Shown: positions 28,067 to 38,948, numbered from the stretch's first letter. The stretch: 44,118 nt of DNA from Chthonomonadales bacterium (GCA_012517255.1 JAAYVH010000168.1:1-44118); one strand, 5' to 3'. A program made the numbers and translations. The notes: generated by a model from the sequence alone, not told the origin.

Positions 28067-29917
28067 ATGAGTTTGTTCCCCCCTACCGGACGCTACCTTC
28101 GCCGGTCCACGTTGCTCTTCCTCGCTCTCATTGCATGCGGTGCGGTCGGTTCGGCCCTCGGTTGGGGCGTTCTGTCGCGCCCGTATCAGAGCCCTGGCGA
28201 GCTCGCCGCTCTGGTCGAGCGGGCTGTCAATGCGGGTGACGCCGTGACGATGGAGTCGCTGACGGCCCCGGGCATCAAGAACGACTACCGATGGGTCCGC
28301 GAATGGCGCCAGAGCGGCAACTTCAAGCGCTGGAAAGCTGGGCCGGTCTCCGTGTATGGATCGCAGCGCACCCTTCTGCACATCTCACGGCTGCAGGTGG
28401 TACAGAGCACGTATGACCATCTCTACGAGATCGCAGGCCCGAGTTCGCGACCACGGCTCGGTCGCGAGATACCGGAAGACGAGCTGGTCGGATGTCGGGT
28501 GACCGATCATCGCATCACGGTGACCTTTGATCCAGCCCGGCGCCATGTGACAGTCACCGACCGAGCGAAGGTGACAACACACGCTGACCGGTGGTCTGTC
28601 GCGCTCGTGCGCCTCAACGCGCAGTTCTCCGTGTCCCAGGTCACGCTGGATGACGCACCGACGCCGTGGCGGCAGTTCGGCGGTTTCATCATGGTTCCCA
28701 AGCCTGCAGCCCAGACGGCCACGCTTACTCTCGCGTATGAGGCTACGCTCCCGAAGACCGGCGAGACCTTCATGTCAGATAAGGAGGCGGCGCTCACCGC
28801 GTACTGGTACGCGCACACCGGCAGGCTCCCGGCGACCTCTGAGATCGAGGTTCGCGCCCCACAGGACTGGCTGGCCATCGCGCCCGGCGAACGCCAGAGC
28901 GGATCGTCCAGCGCGGTGCGGTGGAAGAACCTGCTGCCGGTCAGCTTCATCACCGTTGCTGCGGGCAAGTACAGCGTTACCCGACGGGAGGTCGGCGGCG
29001 TTACCTTGAACGCGTACCTGTTGAGACCGTCGGCGACCCGAGCGCGCGAAGTTCTCGATCAGGCCCAGTCGGCAATCGAGGTCTTCGGCCATCAGATTGC
29101 TCCTTTCCCCTACTCCGGCTACACGGTGGTCGAGTCCGATGTTTTCCCTGCTGCTCTGGAAGCCTATTCCTTCACCCTCTGCGGACGGGAAACACTGCCC
29201 GGCGTTGTGGTGCACGAGGTGTCGCACACATGGTGGGGCGGCCTTGTCCCGAACACCTACACGCGCTCCATGTGGAATGAGGCCTTCGCGACCTACTCGG
29301 AAGGACTTCACCGGAGATTAGCGGGAGCCGGCCCCGACGACCCCACTGGGCATGGCGCTCGGACAGCAGGAAACACGCTGCCTACTGCTCTGCCCCTCAG
29401 CAAAGTGACCGACGCGATGAACAGCACCCACGCGGCCATCGGCTACACGAAGGGCGCCCATGTCCTTGGGCAGCTAGAACGCATGATTGGTCCCGAGAGA
29501 ATGCGCGCCACGCTCCGCGCCTTCGTGACACGGCATCGGTGCGGCGATGCCGCCGACTGGTCGGACTTCCAGGCCGCAGTCACGGCAACGAACGGAACGG
29601 AATGGGCGGAGTGCCTGGACGCGTGGCTCAACGACCCCCGAATCCCATCGTTTGGCCTCTCCGGCGTACGCGTATCGCGGTCAGGAAGCGGCTACGAGAT
29701 CACCGGGACAGTAACCGTCGAGCCGGTTGGCTTCTGGGCACTCATACCCTTGACCGCCGGAGGCAACGAGCCCACAAGCACAGCGGTCCTTTGTCGCGGG
29801 AGCGCCACCCCATTCCGTTTCCAGAGCCGCGCCGCCCCCGAGGTGGTAACGCTCGATCCAGACGGCGTCGTGCTGCGAACGGGCGGTGATGTTCGAGCGG
29901 CACTGACGGACAAATAG
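28067..29917 (+). CDS. M1-family aminopeptidase-like metallopeptidase, membrane-anchored or secreted
   Basis: VVHEVSHTWWGGLVPN...NEAFATYSEG gluzincin motif; N-terminal TM segment. Confidence 0.88.
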   Translation: MSLFPPTGRYLRRSTLLFLALIACGAVGSALGWGVLSRPYQSPGELAALVERAVNAGDAVTMESLTAPGIKNDYRWVREWRQSGNFKRWKAGPVSVYGSQRTLLHISRLQVVQSTYDHLYEIAGPSSRPRLGREIPEDELVGCRVTDHRITVTFDPARRHVTVTDRAKVTTHADRWSVALVRLNAQFSVSQVTLDDAPTPWRQFGGFIMVPKPAAQTATLTLAYEATLPKTGETFMSDKEAALTAYWYAHTGRLPATSEIEVRAPQDWLAIAPGERQSGSSSAVRWKNLLPVSFITVAAGKYSVTRREVGGVTLNAYLLRPSATRAREVLDQAQSAIEVFGHQIAPFPYSGYTVVESDVFPAALEAYSFTLCGRETLPGVVVHEVSHTWWGGLVPNTYTRSMWNEAFATYSEGLHRRLAGAGPDDPTGHGARTAGNTLPTALPLSKVTDAMNSTHAAIGYTKGAHVLGQLERMIGPERMRATLRAFVTRHRCGDAADWSDFQAAVTATNGTEWAECLDAWLNDPRIPSFGLSGVRVSRSGSGYEITGTVTVEPVGFWALIPLTAGGNEPTSTAVLCRGSATPFRFQSRAAPEVVTLDPDGVVLRTGGDVRAALTDK

Positions 29918-29963
29918 TTTGCGCCCGACTGTAACCCGCCTATGCCGATATGACAGAAACTGC

Positions 29964-29992
29964 TTGACTATTCCGCCGGCTTTTGATATAGT
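29964..29992 (+). promoter_or_regulatory. Sigma70-like promoter for the pseudopilin gene at 30125
   Basis: TTGACT (29964-29969), 17 bp spacer, TATAGT (29987-29992). Confidence 0.6.
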
Positions 29993-30124
29993 CAGTGTGT
30001 CACAGGTGGCGTAGCGCACAGCACGTGTTGGGGCGTGTTGACGTTCGAGCGGTAGCGGACGGGCGCGCCGTACCTGCGTGAACGACATTCACCGCACCAC
30101 AGGAAGGGGAGAAAGGAAGCAACG

Positions 30125-30988
<864 letters not shown>

Positions 30989-31032
30989 CAGGCTCTTGGC
31001 GTCGCGTCGGCGCTGACGCGGCAATGCCCTGG

Positions 31033-31063
31033 GCGGCCCCTTCGCTCCGAGCGGAGGGGCCGC
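31033..31063 (+). terminator. Intrinsic terminator after the pseudopilin gene
   Basis: GCGGCCCCT-TCGCTCCGAGCGG-AGGGGCCGC stem-loop followed by TCTTTCG. Confidence 0.8.
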
Positions 31064-31144
31064 TCTTTCGTGTGCGTCGTTCACGCACACGCAACGTGGC
31101 GCACGGTGGGCACCCTGTGCATGGCCTTGGTAACGCCATCGCAG

Positions 31145-31174
31145 TTGACACCGTATGGTCATGGGCGGTATACT
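31145..31174 (+). promoter_or_regulatory. Sigma70-like promoter for the G5/3D-domain gene
   Basis: TTGACA (31145-31150), 18 bp spacer, TATACT (31169-31174). Confidence 0.75.
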
Positions 31175-31277
31175 GCGCCGCCTTCGGCATTGAGGGCCGG
31201 TCTTTTTGCCGTCTGATCCGAGGGCAACGAAGAGGCGACCTTGTCCGAGCTGCTCACGTCAGGAAAGGAGAGCCCTA

Positions 31278-31976
31278 TTGACAACGGAACACACGCTCGG
31301 CCTCAGAGCCGTGACCATTACACTATCCGCGATCGTCGCGCTAGGTGCAGGCTTGTGGGCAGTCATCATGCCGGCTACGGCAGATGATCAGAAGGACCCA
31401 ACCCCGGGAACAGCGACCCGCATCATCACAGCCGTTGAGGCTGTTCCATACACGACCCATCGCATCCCCTCGACCGAACTCCGCGTGGGCACCAGCAAGA
31501 TAGTGAGGGCCGGCGTCGCCGGCAAACGCGAAGTTCGCTACGAGATCACTTTCAGCGGAGAGGCCGAACAGTCCCGTCGAGAGCTCTCGTCTCGCATCAT
31601 CAAGGAGCCGTCTCCGGAAGTCGTTTATGTTGGGTCGGCTGACAGCGCCACCGCGCGAGGCCGCCTAAGTTCGCGCGGCTACTTCGGCGGACGACGCGTC
31701 GTCACGATGATCGCCACCGGATATGACCCGAGCCCGGCGTCCAACGGCGGCACCAACCGCACTTCCACAGGCATAAAGGTAGGCCACGGCCTCGTCGCGG
31801 TTGACCCGAAGTTCATCCCCATTGGTACCAAGCTGTACATCGAAGGCTATGGCTACGCCGTCGCGGCCGATGTAGGCGGGGCCATCAAGGGCAACCGCAT
31901 TGACCTCGGTCACGACACCGCGCGCAAAGCCCGCATGGTGGGCCGGCGTGTGGTGCGGGTTCACATCCTGAACTAG
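31278..31976 (+). CDS. G5 and 3D domain protein (YabE-like), exported
   Basis: TTG start with AGGAAAGGAG upstream; G5-like VEAVPYTTHRIPSTELRVGTSKIVRAGVAGKREVRYEITF; 3D domain MIATGYDPSP...GHGLVAVDPKFIPIGTKLYIEGYGYAVAADVGGAIKGNRIDLG. Confidence 0.88.
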   Translation: MTTEHTLGLRAVTITLSAIVALGAGLWAVIMPATADDQKDPTPGTATRIITAVEAVPYTTHRIPSTELRVGTSKIVRAGVAGKREVRYEITFSGEAEQSRRELSSRIIKEPSPEVVYVGSADSATARGRLSSRGYFGGRRVVTMIATGYDPSPASNGGTNRTSTGIKVGHGLVAVDPKFIPIGTKLYIEGYGYAVAADVGGAIKGNRIDLGHDTARKARMVGRRVVRVHILN

Positions 31977-32026
31977 CCGTCTCGCGGCAGCCCATCGATG
32001 AGGGGCGGCGACAGCGCTACACCAGC

Positions 32027-32902
32027 ATGGATCCAGCCGCCCCATCTAGCATCCGCGCCCTTCTGCGCGAACACGGGCTTCACCCTCGCAAGCGTCTCGG
32101 TCAGCATTTCCTCGCGGACGGTAACATCCTTGAACGCATTGCCCGCCTCGCCGTCACGTCGCCTGACGACCGGGTAATCGAGATCGGCGCAGGCCTCGGG
32201 GGGCTTACGCTCCGGCTTGCTGCCCTCGCAGAGCGCGTCACGGCGATCGAGGTGGATTCTGCGATGCAGCCGGCTCTGCGCCAGACGCTCGGCGGTCGAA
32301 CCAACGTAGAAACCGTCTTCGGGGATTTCCTTAATCTCGATATGCCCCATTTTCTCGATGCCGCCTTCGGCGAATCTCGAGGCGTCGTGGCAGGCAACAT
32401 CCCCTACAACATCACCTCACCCATACTCGAGCGGCTTTTCGAGCACATGGACCGGATCCGCCGCATTGTGCTGCTGGTGCAAAGAGAGGTGGCAGAGCGG
32501 CTTGCCGCCAGACCGGGAACGCGCGCATGGGGCAACCTCAGCGTGTTCGCGCAATACCATGCGTCCGTGCAGCTCGAAGGCTTCGTGCCTGCGCACCTTT
32601 TCCTCCCAGCCCCAGACGTCGCCAGCGCCATCGTCGTCCTTGAGCCGCACCCCGATCCGCCGGTAGCTGTTTGCGACTTCGCGACCTTTCGCCGCGTGGT
32701 GCATGCTGCGTTCGGCTATCGCCGCAAGACGCTGGCCAATGCGCTGGTCCAAGGCGGTGTCGTCGCGGACGCAACGATGGCTACCGAAATCCTGCTCGGT
32801 CTCGGCATGGACCCCATGCGGCGTGGCGAGACGCTCGGTCTCACCGAGTTCGGGCGACTCGCGAACGCCGTGCACTCAACCGGCGGGCGCGAGCCGAACT
32901 GA
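32027..32902 (+). CDS. rsmA: 16S rRNA (adenine1518-N6/1519-N6)-dimethyltransferase RsmA (KsgA)
   Basis: RKRLGQHFLAD, VIEIGAGLGGLT, VAGNIPYNITSPIL (NIPY motif). Confidence 0.96.
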   Translation: MDPAAPSSIRALLREHGLHPRKRLGQHFLADGNILERIARLAVTSPDDRVIEIGAGLGGLTLRLAALAERVTAIEVDSAMQPALRQTLGGRTNVETVFGDFLNLDMPHFLDAAFGESRGVVAGNIPYNITSPILERLFEHMDRIRRIVLLVQREVAERLAARPGTRAWGNLSVFAQYHASVQLEGFVPAHLFLPAPDVASAIVVLEPHPDPPVAVCDFATFRRVVHAAFGYRRKTLANALVQGGVVADATMATEILLGLGMDPMRRGETLGLTEFGRLANAVHSTGGREPN

Positions 32903-35326
32903 GGCGTAGTGCCGCAAGCCTGCCACCTGCAGAATGAGTCCCGCACCGTCTTCGGTGCAAGTCAGACGCGTCCCTTGATCTGGACTGGACAGCGCCGCGA
33001 CCGTCTTGCCTGACCACGGCGCTCGGATTCGCACCGCGATCGCCGGAGCCTCCGCGACCACATCCTTGCCCAGGTCCACGCCGATGTTGGCAAGATCAAC
33101 CATCCAGCCGGTTCTCCCTGGTTGACGCCAGACAGCAACCTCAACCGTCGTCGGAGCCGTCGCCTCCGGTATGATATGCGTGCCTCCGACCACTCCTCGC
33201 AACTCGGGCAGAGCCGCCGCCCGGCGCTCAGGCTTCAGGTAGTAGACCATGCCAACAGGATCCGCCACGCTCGAGAGGCGCCCCTTCCCTACAGGATGGC
33301 TCCTCCACTCTGACGTCAGGGGTACCCCCAGAGCCGCGTGCAAGTGCTGCGGACGGTCCATATATGCGCCGTCTGTTCCGTGGCGAATGCCGCACGGACC
33401 CGTCGTTACCAGATGTCCCCCGCCTCTCACCCATGCGATCACCGAACGAAGCGCGCCGTCACTCAAACACACCACGTCCGGCAGAATGAGGGTTCGGAAT
33501 GCGCTCAGGTCGCGACCAGTCAGCCGCCAGTCCGGCAGAACGACATACGGGATATGGGCATCCATCAGGGCGGTTCCCCATCCCCAGTGGCCGAACACAT
33601 GCGGCTGCACGTCGATGTCGGGGAAGCCGCCGGGCGCAAGCTCATAGAGCTGGCAGTCCGGAGAGAATACGAGCGCCGTGTCGGCGACGGGGATACGATC
33701 CTCGTAGCTCGCCTGATGCGCACGCACGAAGCCATTCAGCCAAGCATGCGTCTCGACAGAGCCGACGACCCGCGACTGGCCGGGGTCACAGAGCAGGAAC
33801 GCCCCGTTGGCGAGCGCTTCGGAGAGGAGAGCCTTTGCCAGCGCTTCCTTGCCGCGATGCTCGGCGTGTGGCCCGTCGAGGTAGTACCACGCAGCACAGT
33901 GCCGTCCAGATTGATGGGCAAGAGCCGCCCTATAGACAACCGCCATCTTCCCCATCGGCGGCAGCATGATTCCGCGGGTGCCCGACCCCATGTGCCAGCC
34001 CGGGGTGACTTCGGTGTGCACCATGTCGGTCCACGGCTCTCTGGCCCATCCCAGACCGTACATGGGAATGTCGTTGCAGCAGACCGCGAAGTCCCGGCAC
34101 CCGCCCTCACGAGCGCCCTTATGCAGCGCCTGGTACAGCAGCCGCAAATCCTCTCGCGCGCACACCTGTCTGCCCGCCTTCACCAGCCTCCAGAGCGGGT
34201 CGGCTGGCCACCTCCGGTCAGACCATCCAGGATCGGCCAGATTCGACGGATCCTTCACGCCGTAGTGCGCTGATCGCGACTTCAGCGCCGACCTCACCTC
34301 GAGCGACGCGACGTCGCATACGGCTGCGTCCCTGACGGCACGCAGAGGCGCACGATTGGCGATGTACTTCCTCAAGCGGTGCAGCGACCAGTCGCCAAAC
34401 GCGTGTTTGATCGGCGGATAGCCAAAGTTGTCCCAGGGCGACCAGTTATCGCACCATACGCCGTCCACTCCGGCGCGGGCGATCTCCCGGACCGATGCGC
34501 GCGCATACTCGCGCCAGAAAGGCGCCGAAAGGTCTTTATGGACGCTGATCACGCCACACCACACCGTAACGCCGGGCTCTACGCTTGCGCCATCAATCTC
34601 GTCACGACCTCCGACGGCAGCATACAGACCGCGGCGATAAGGCTCCGCGGGAGCCTCGCCCGGCGTGACTCCAGCCACGGGGCCGAAGATCGGACGCACA
34701 TCGCCATTGATATCCTTGGATGCGCACGCATCCCATACTTCGGCGTTCAGCGGCTCGCGCGGCCCGTGGAGACGGCCGGTCGCTGGTCTGCCGTCGGGAT
34801 ACCGGGGAACGGGGATGCCGCGAGCTGCGAGAGTGTAGGCTGGCTGGACGTGCTTCTCGCCACCGACCGAAGCATGGATTCCCGCCCAGCTCACTTCATC
34901 GCCCAACGGGAGACCATCGGCAACCCAGCACCAGTGCGTTCGAACCGGTTTGGCAGTCAGCGGATCTTCAGGATGCTTTTCCAGGGATCCGTCCGGGCGC
35001 CGGGCGAAAGCCACCGCGTAGATCATGCAGTCGCCGACCCCCTCGATGTACGTGATCGTGCGGACATCCTTGCCACGCAGCCGCTGCACAATGGTGCGCG
35101 TCTCCAGCACCGATAGACGCTGCGCGAACGGCCCCCACGTCGGATCGGCAGCGATGTTGCACAGCAGGACGTTCGCTCCGCTCGCCTCAAGCGCATCCAG
35201 GTCGGCGGTCTGAATCACGGTCGGAACCGCGTCGATCCACCGACGGCGTAGAGTCGCGCTATGGGCCGGCAGGCGGCGGCATGCCAGGCCCGTCAGAACG
35301 AGCCCAAGAAGCTGGCGTCGAGTCAC
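32876..35326 (-). CDS. Secreted glycoside-hydrolase-like TIM-barrel protein with C-terminal glutamine-amidotransferase/trimerisation-like region
   Basis: Tat-like MTRRQLLGLVLTGLA; VREIARAGVDGVWCDNWSPWDNFGYP; LILPDVVCLSDGALRSVIAWVRGGGHLVTTGPCG; overlaps rsmA by 27 bp. Confidence 0.65.
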   Translation of the reverse strand: MTRRQLLGLVLTGLACRRLPAHSATLRRRWIDAVPTVIQTADLDALEASGANVLLCNIAADPTWGPFAQRLSVLETRTIVQRLRGKDVRTITYIEGVGDCMIYAVAFARRPDGSLEKHPEDPLTAKPVRTHWCWVADGLPLGDEVSWAGIHASVGGEKHVQPAYTLAARGIPVPRYPDGRPATGRLHGPREPLNAEVWDACASKDINGDVRPIFGPVAGVTPGEAPAEPYRRGLYAAVGGRDEIDGASVEPGVTVWCGVISVHKDLSAPFWREYARASVREIARAGVDGVWCDNWSPWDNFGYPPIKHAFGDWSLHRLRKYIANRAPLRAVRDAAVCDVASLEVRSALKSRSAHYGVKDPSNLADPGWSDRRWPADPLWRLVKAGRQVCAREDLRLLYQALHKGAREGGCRDFAVCCNDIPMYGLGWAREPWTDMVHTEVTPGWHMGSGTRGIMLPPMGKMAVVYRAALAHQSGRHCAAWYYLDGPHAEHRGKEALAKALLSEALANGAFLLCDPGQSRVVGSVETHAWLNGFVRAHQASYEDRIPVADTALVFSPDCQLYELAPGGFPDIDVQPHVFGHWGWGTALMDAHIPYVVLPDWRLTGRDLSAFRTLILPDVVCLSDGALRSVIAWVRGGGHLVTTGPCGIRHGTDGAYMDRPQHLHAALGVPLTSEWRSHPVGKGRLSSVADPVGMVYYLKPERRAAALPELRGVVGGTHIIPEATAPTTVEVAVWRQPGRTGWMVDLANIGVDLGKDVVAEAPAIAVRIRAPWSGKTVAALSSPDQGTRLTCTEDGAGLILQVAGLRHYASVRLAPAG

Positions 35327-35331
35327 GCGGG

Positions 35332-35754
35332 TTACTCGGGGTCTGCTCCTTCATCGGCATCAGACGGGTTCGGCGCCTCGGGGGTCTCTTCCGCTTCTCG
35401 CTCAGCATCGAGCGCGGCTTTGGCGGCCGCACCGACCCGAAGCGCCAGCATCTCCGCATCGCGCCCCTCGCCGGCGTTCAGGTCCCCATAGTGCGTCTGG
35501 CCGTCCGTTCCCGTCCACGAGAACACAATGCGCGCGTTCTTAGCATGGGTGAGGAAGCCGTGCGCATGGCGGCATACATCTCTTGCCGCCGACTGAGATG
35601 TCACGGAGACCGCTATGCGCTTGAGGCCCTGCGCCTCCGCAATCTCGTCGGCCGGCGGGTCGGTCATCTGCCCTCGCAGACGCGGTGCAACGCGATCCAT
35701 GAACAGCTGCAGGTCATGATCGCGCATGAAGCCCATCGTAATCGTAAACGCCAT
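35332..35754 (-). CDS. Hypothetical protein, 140 aa, acidic C-terminal tail
   Basis: Tightly packed between two minus-strand genes (5 and 9 bp gaps). Confidence 0.65.
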   Translation of the reverse strand: MAFTITMGFMRDHDLQLFMDRVAPRLRGQMTDPPADEIAEAQGLKRIAVSVTSQSAARDVCRHAHGFLTHAKNARIVFSWTGTDGQTHYGDLNAGEGRDAEMLALRVGAAAKAALDAEREAEETPEAPNPSDADEGADPE

Positions 35755-35763
35755 TGGCTTACC

Positions 35764-36945
35764 TCACTTCCACAGACGTTTGCCGGCTCGACCGGACAGG
35801 AGCTCGTGCGTCTCCGCGAGAAGGTCGGGAATCGGCAGGTTCAGGGGACATCGCGGCAAACACTCGCCGCATCGCGTACAGAAGTCGCCTTGCGTCCCCG
35901 GGAACCAGTGTCCTGCGCCGCCCGTGCGCTCACCCGTCTCCGCGTCATGGCGCACGAACATGCCGTACCGGTATCGCCCGAAGTCCTTCATATCATACGC
36001 GAGCGCGAGGTTGCGCAGCCGCAGAATCTCGGGAATGTGCACATCTTCCGGGCAGGGCAGGCACTCATGGCAGAAACTGCAATACGTGCTGCCAAGCTCC
36101 GCCAACGCGCCATCCAGTCGCGCAACCGCTGCGCTCTCATCAGCCGACAGAGGACCATCACGGTTGACTCCCAGGAGGTGCGCATCGAACTCCTCGGGCC
36201 GCGCGGCGCCGAGCGAGAGAGTGTGCACTTCCGGCTGTGCCAGCAGCCAGCGCTGGTTCAGCTCAATCGGGGTGAACGGCTTGCACAGGTCCTGCAGCTT
36301 CTGCGGCGGATGGAACAGCTGCCCTCCCTTGTCAGACGGCGAAATGATGAACACGCCCATGTCCTTGCCCGCGGCCCGCTCGACCGCGGGCCTGTTACGG
36401 CGGTTCAGCATATAGTAATGCAGGTTCACGGACTCGAACTCATCGGTCTCGATCGCTTCGAGGATCACCTCAAGGGGCGCATGCGTAGCGAAACCGAGAT
36501 GGCCCACGATCCGCTCATCCATGGCGCGTCGGACGGCCCCCATGGTGCCATCCGCCCTGGTAGCCATCGCCAGCAGTTCGCGTGTGTTGATGCCGTGAAT
36601 GTCGAGATTGTCAATCCGGTCGACGTTCATGCGCCGCAGGGAGTCGTCGAGGGCCTCACGGAACGCATCCCGTGTTTCCATGGGAGCGATCTTGGTAGTG
36701 AGGATGAACTCATCCCGGCGGATAACGCCTTCAGCAAGGGCCGCTCCGATCAACTCCTCGCTGGGGCCATATCCGCGGGCAGTCTCTATGTGGTTGATTC
36801 CGACGTCCAGAGCTCGGCGCATTGTCGCAAAGGCGCGATCGCGTGCGGCATGCGGATCCTCATCGGCCTCCGGGGGAATGCGCATCGCACCGAACGTCAG
36901 GACAGTGGGTCGTAGATCGGTCTTGCCAAACCTGCGTGTGAGCAT
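35764..36945 (-). CDS. Aldo/keto reductase with C-terminal 4Fe-4S ferredoxin-like domain
   Basis: MLTRRFGKTDLRPTVLTFGAMR, AKR motifs; CSFCHECLPCPEDVHIPEIL and CTRCGECLPRCPLNLPI. Confidence 0.92.
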   Translation of the reverse strand: MLTRRFGKTDLRPTVLTFGAMRIPPEADEDPHAARDRAFATMRRALDVGINHIETARGYGPSEELIGAALAEGVIRRDEFILTTKIAPMETRDAFREALDDSLRRMNVDRIDNLDIHGINTRELLAMATRADGTMGAVRRAMDERIVGHLGFATHAPLEVILEAIETDEFESVNLHYYMLNRRNRPAVERAAGKDMGVFIISPSDKGGQLFHPPQKLQDLCKPFTPIELNQRWLLAQPEVHTLSLGAARPEEFDAHLLGVNRDGPLSADESAAVARLDGALAELGSTYCSFCHECLPCPEDVHIPEILRLRNLALAYDMKDFGRYRYGMFVRHDAETGERTGGAGHWFPGTQGDFCTRCGECLPRCPLNLPIPDLLAETHELLSGRAGKRLWK

Positions 36946-36993
36946 GCTTCTCCCTTCCTCGCGCGCCCATTCTAGCAGAGCCCTGAAGCGACG

Positions 36994-38166
36994 TCAACGC
37001 GACTGCGAGGATTGCCCTACATGCTGGTTCAGCGCGGCGGCGTATTCGGACAGCGCGCTGATCTCGACGACCTCGATGCCGGCGCTCCGCAACGTCGCAA
37101 CGCCGTCGCAACGCACAAAGTGCGGCGGTTCACGCTGGGCGAAGACGACCCTTCTGATGCCTGCATCAGCGATGTGCTGACAACACGAAGTCCGTCCCGA
37201 CAGACGGACCGAACATGGCTCCATCGAGGTGTAGAGCGTGGCGTCAGCAAGGTCGGCTCTGAGCCGTGCGGCCTTGCGCAGAGCTGCCTCTTCCGCATGC
37301 ACATGCTCATCGAGCTCCCGGCTGTGGCCGGAAGCGATGGGCTCGCCGTCGGGTCCGACAATCCATGCACCCACTGAATAGGCGGTCTGGCTGGCAGGAC
37401 AGCGGCGGCCGAGCTCGATGGCTTCAGCCAACCACTCGGCGTCACTCCCTGGTCGGAACGCGCCCGAGCCGGCCATGACGTTGCGCGTTAGATAGAGAAC
37501 CGATGTGTCGCCAAGCAGCTCTGAAGCGGCCGGCGCCAGGGAGAGCCGCTGCGCCAGGCCTGAGCGGAGCCGACCTGCTATGCGCGGAGACCTCGAGCGT
37601 CCGACAACGCACGGCGCGATGGCAACCCGAAGGACGTCTGCCAGATCCCGGCGCAACACCTCGGAGGAGATCGCCTCGCCGCCTTCGACAAGGACTCTGG
37701 CTATGCCGCGGGCGCTCAGGTCGCGCAGCGCCTCCACCATATCCCTGGACGCAACGCGCACATACTCCACGTTCCGGCCGTGAGCGCCCTCCGTGCCATA
37801 GACGAGCGTTGCACCGAGCCCGTCGCCGGTCACCTTGTACAGGTCGTCGAGACGACGATGTCCTGCAAGCACCACACGGAGCGGCTGCCTCGGCCTGCCC
37901 GCAAGTTGCCGTGCGGCCTGTCGGACCGGGGACCGAACCGTCAGTGCGGGATCATCCGTCATCACGGTGCCGACGCCCACCATGACAGCATCGGCCGCGG
38001 CTCGAAGTGCGTCTACAGCGTCACGGTCTGCCTCCGAGGAGAGCTGTAGACGCTCCGGGCTCAGGTCGTTCAGGTATCCGTCCAGAGTTATCGCGCAACT
38101 CAGCAGCACCTTCGGCAACGTCACATCTGTCGTTCGGGTGCGGTTCTCTGTCACGTGTCTCTCCAT
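36994..38166 (-). CDS. RibD-like bifunctional protein with reductase-then-deaminase domain order
   Basis: N-terminal RibD_C-like LLSCAITLDGYLND, ADAVMVGVGTVMTDDPALTVR, LVEGGEAISSEVL; C-terminal deaminase HAEEAALRKA...PCSVRLSGRTSCCQHI. Confidence 0.85.
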   Translation of the reverse strand: MERHVTENRTRTTDVTLPKVLLSCAITLDGYLNDLSPERLQLSSEADRDAVDALRAAADAVMVGVGTVMTDDPALTVRSPVRQAARQLAGRPRQPLRVVLAGHRRLDDLYKVTGDGLGATLVYGTEGAHGRNVEYVRVASRDMVEALRDLSARGIARVLVEGGEAISSEVLRRDLADVLRVAIAPCVVGRSRSPRIAGRLRSGLAQRLSLAPAASELLGDTSVLYLTRNVMAGSGAFRPGSDAEWLAEAIELGRRCPASQTAYSVGAWIVGPDGEPIASGHSRELDEHVHAEEAALRKAARLRADLADATLYTSMEPCSVRLSGRTSCCQHIADAGIRRVVFAQREPPHFVRCDGVATLRSAGIEVVEISALSEYAAALNQHVGQSSQSR

Positions 38167-38283
38167 TCCAGGCGAGCCAGGCCCTCGAAATGCTCATACG
38201 GCGGATTCTGCGGGAGCATCTGGGCCATGTTGGACCATACTGTTATGTAGTCCCACATCAACGTGCCATGGGAGGCCGCCGCC

Positions 38284-38934
38284 ATGCGTCGAGGTTTCAC
38301 CCTGATCGAGCTGCTGGTCGTCATCGCTATCATCGCCATCCTTGCCTCAATCCTCTTCCCTGTGTTCGCCAGAGCTCGCGAGATGGCCCGACGAACGACC
38401 TGCACCTCGAATCTTCGCCAGCAGGGCACGGGAATCATCATGTACACACAGGATTACGATGAGACATTCCCGGTGGCCAACTTCAACGACGTAACGTTCA
38501 ACTATCCGCCGCAGACGCATCGCTATGGCGACGGAACACCCATCTACATGATAGACCTCCTGCAGCCGTACTGCAAGAATCGCGCGATCTTCGTCTGCCC
38601 GACGATGCGCGGTCAGCCTGGCCGCGCACAGTCGTATCCCACGGATTACAACTACCTGTGCGCACATGGCTGGAGCCTCATACCCGGCTTCAGCAGTTTC
38701 AACAACGATCTGCACGGCGTTTGCAGCCATCCTGTGGCCTCTATCGGACGTGCGTCGCAGAAGCCCATGATCGTGTGCGATGCCATGGGCGAACACGTGG
38801 GCGAAGCGTCGTATGACGTCTACGCCAAAGGGAAGATTGGCGCTCAGAACATCATCTATGTTGACGGGCATGTCAAACTGACTCCCGGCACCTATCGCGA
38901 CATCGTCGCGCTCTACATGGCGCCCAATAACTGA
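38284..38934 (+). CDS. Second pseudopilin-like protein, DUF1559 / H-X9-DG family
   Basis: [58 protein letters not shown]. Confidence 0.92.
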   Translation: MRRGFTLIELLVVIAIIAILASILFPVFARAREMARRTTCTSNLRQQGTGIIMYTQDYDETFPVANFNDVTFNYPPQTHRYGDGTPIYMIDLLQPYCKNRAIFVCPTMRGQPGRAQSYPTDYNYLCAHGWSLIPGFSSFNNDLHGVCSHPVASIGRASQKPMIVCDAMGEHVGEASYDVYAKGKIGAQNIIYVDGHVKLTPGTYRDIVALYMAPNN

Positions 38935-38948
38935 GGAGCCTCCATCCA

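Noticed and set aside
35281-36915. 544-aa plus-strand ORF
   Set aside because: Antisense to the 140-aa protein and FeS aldo/keto reductase, whose motifs are clear.
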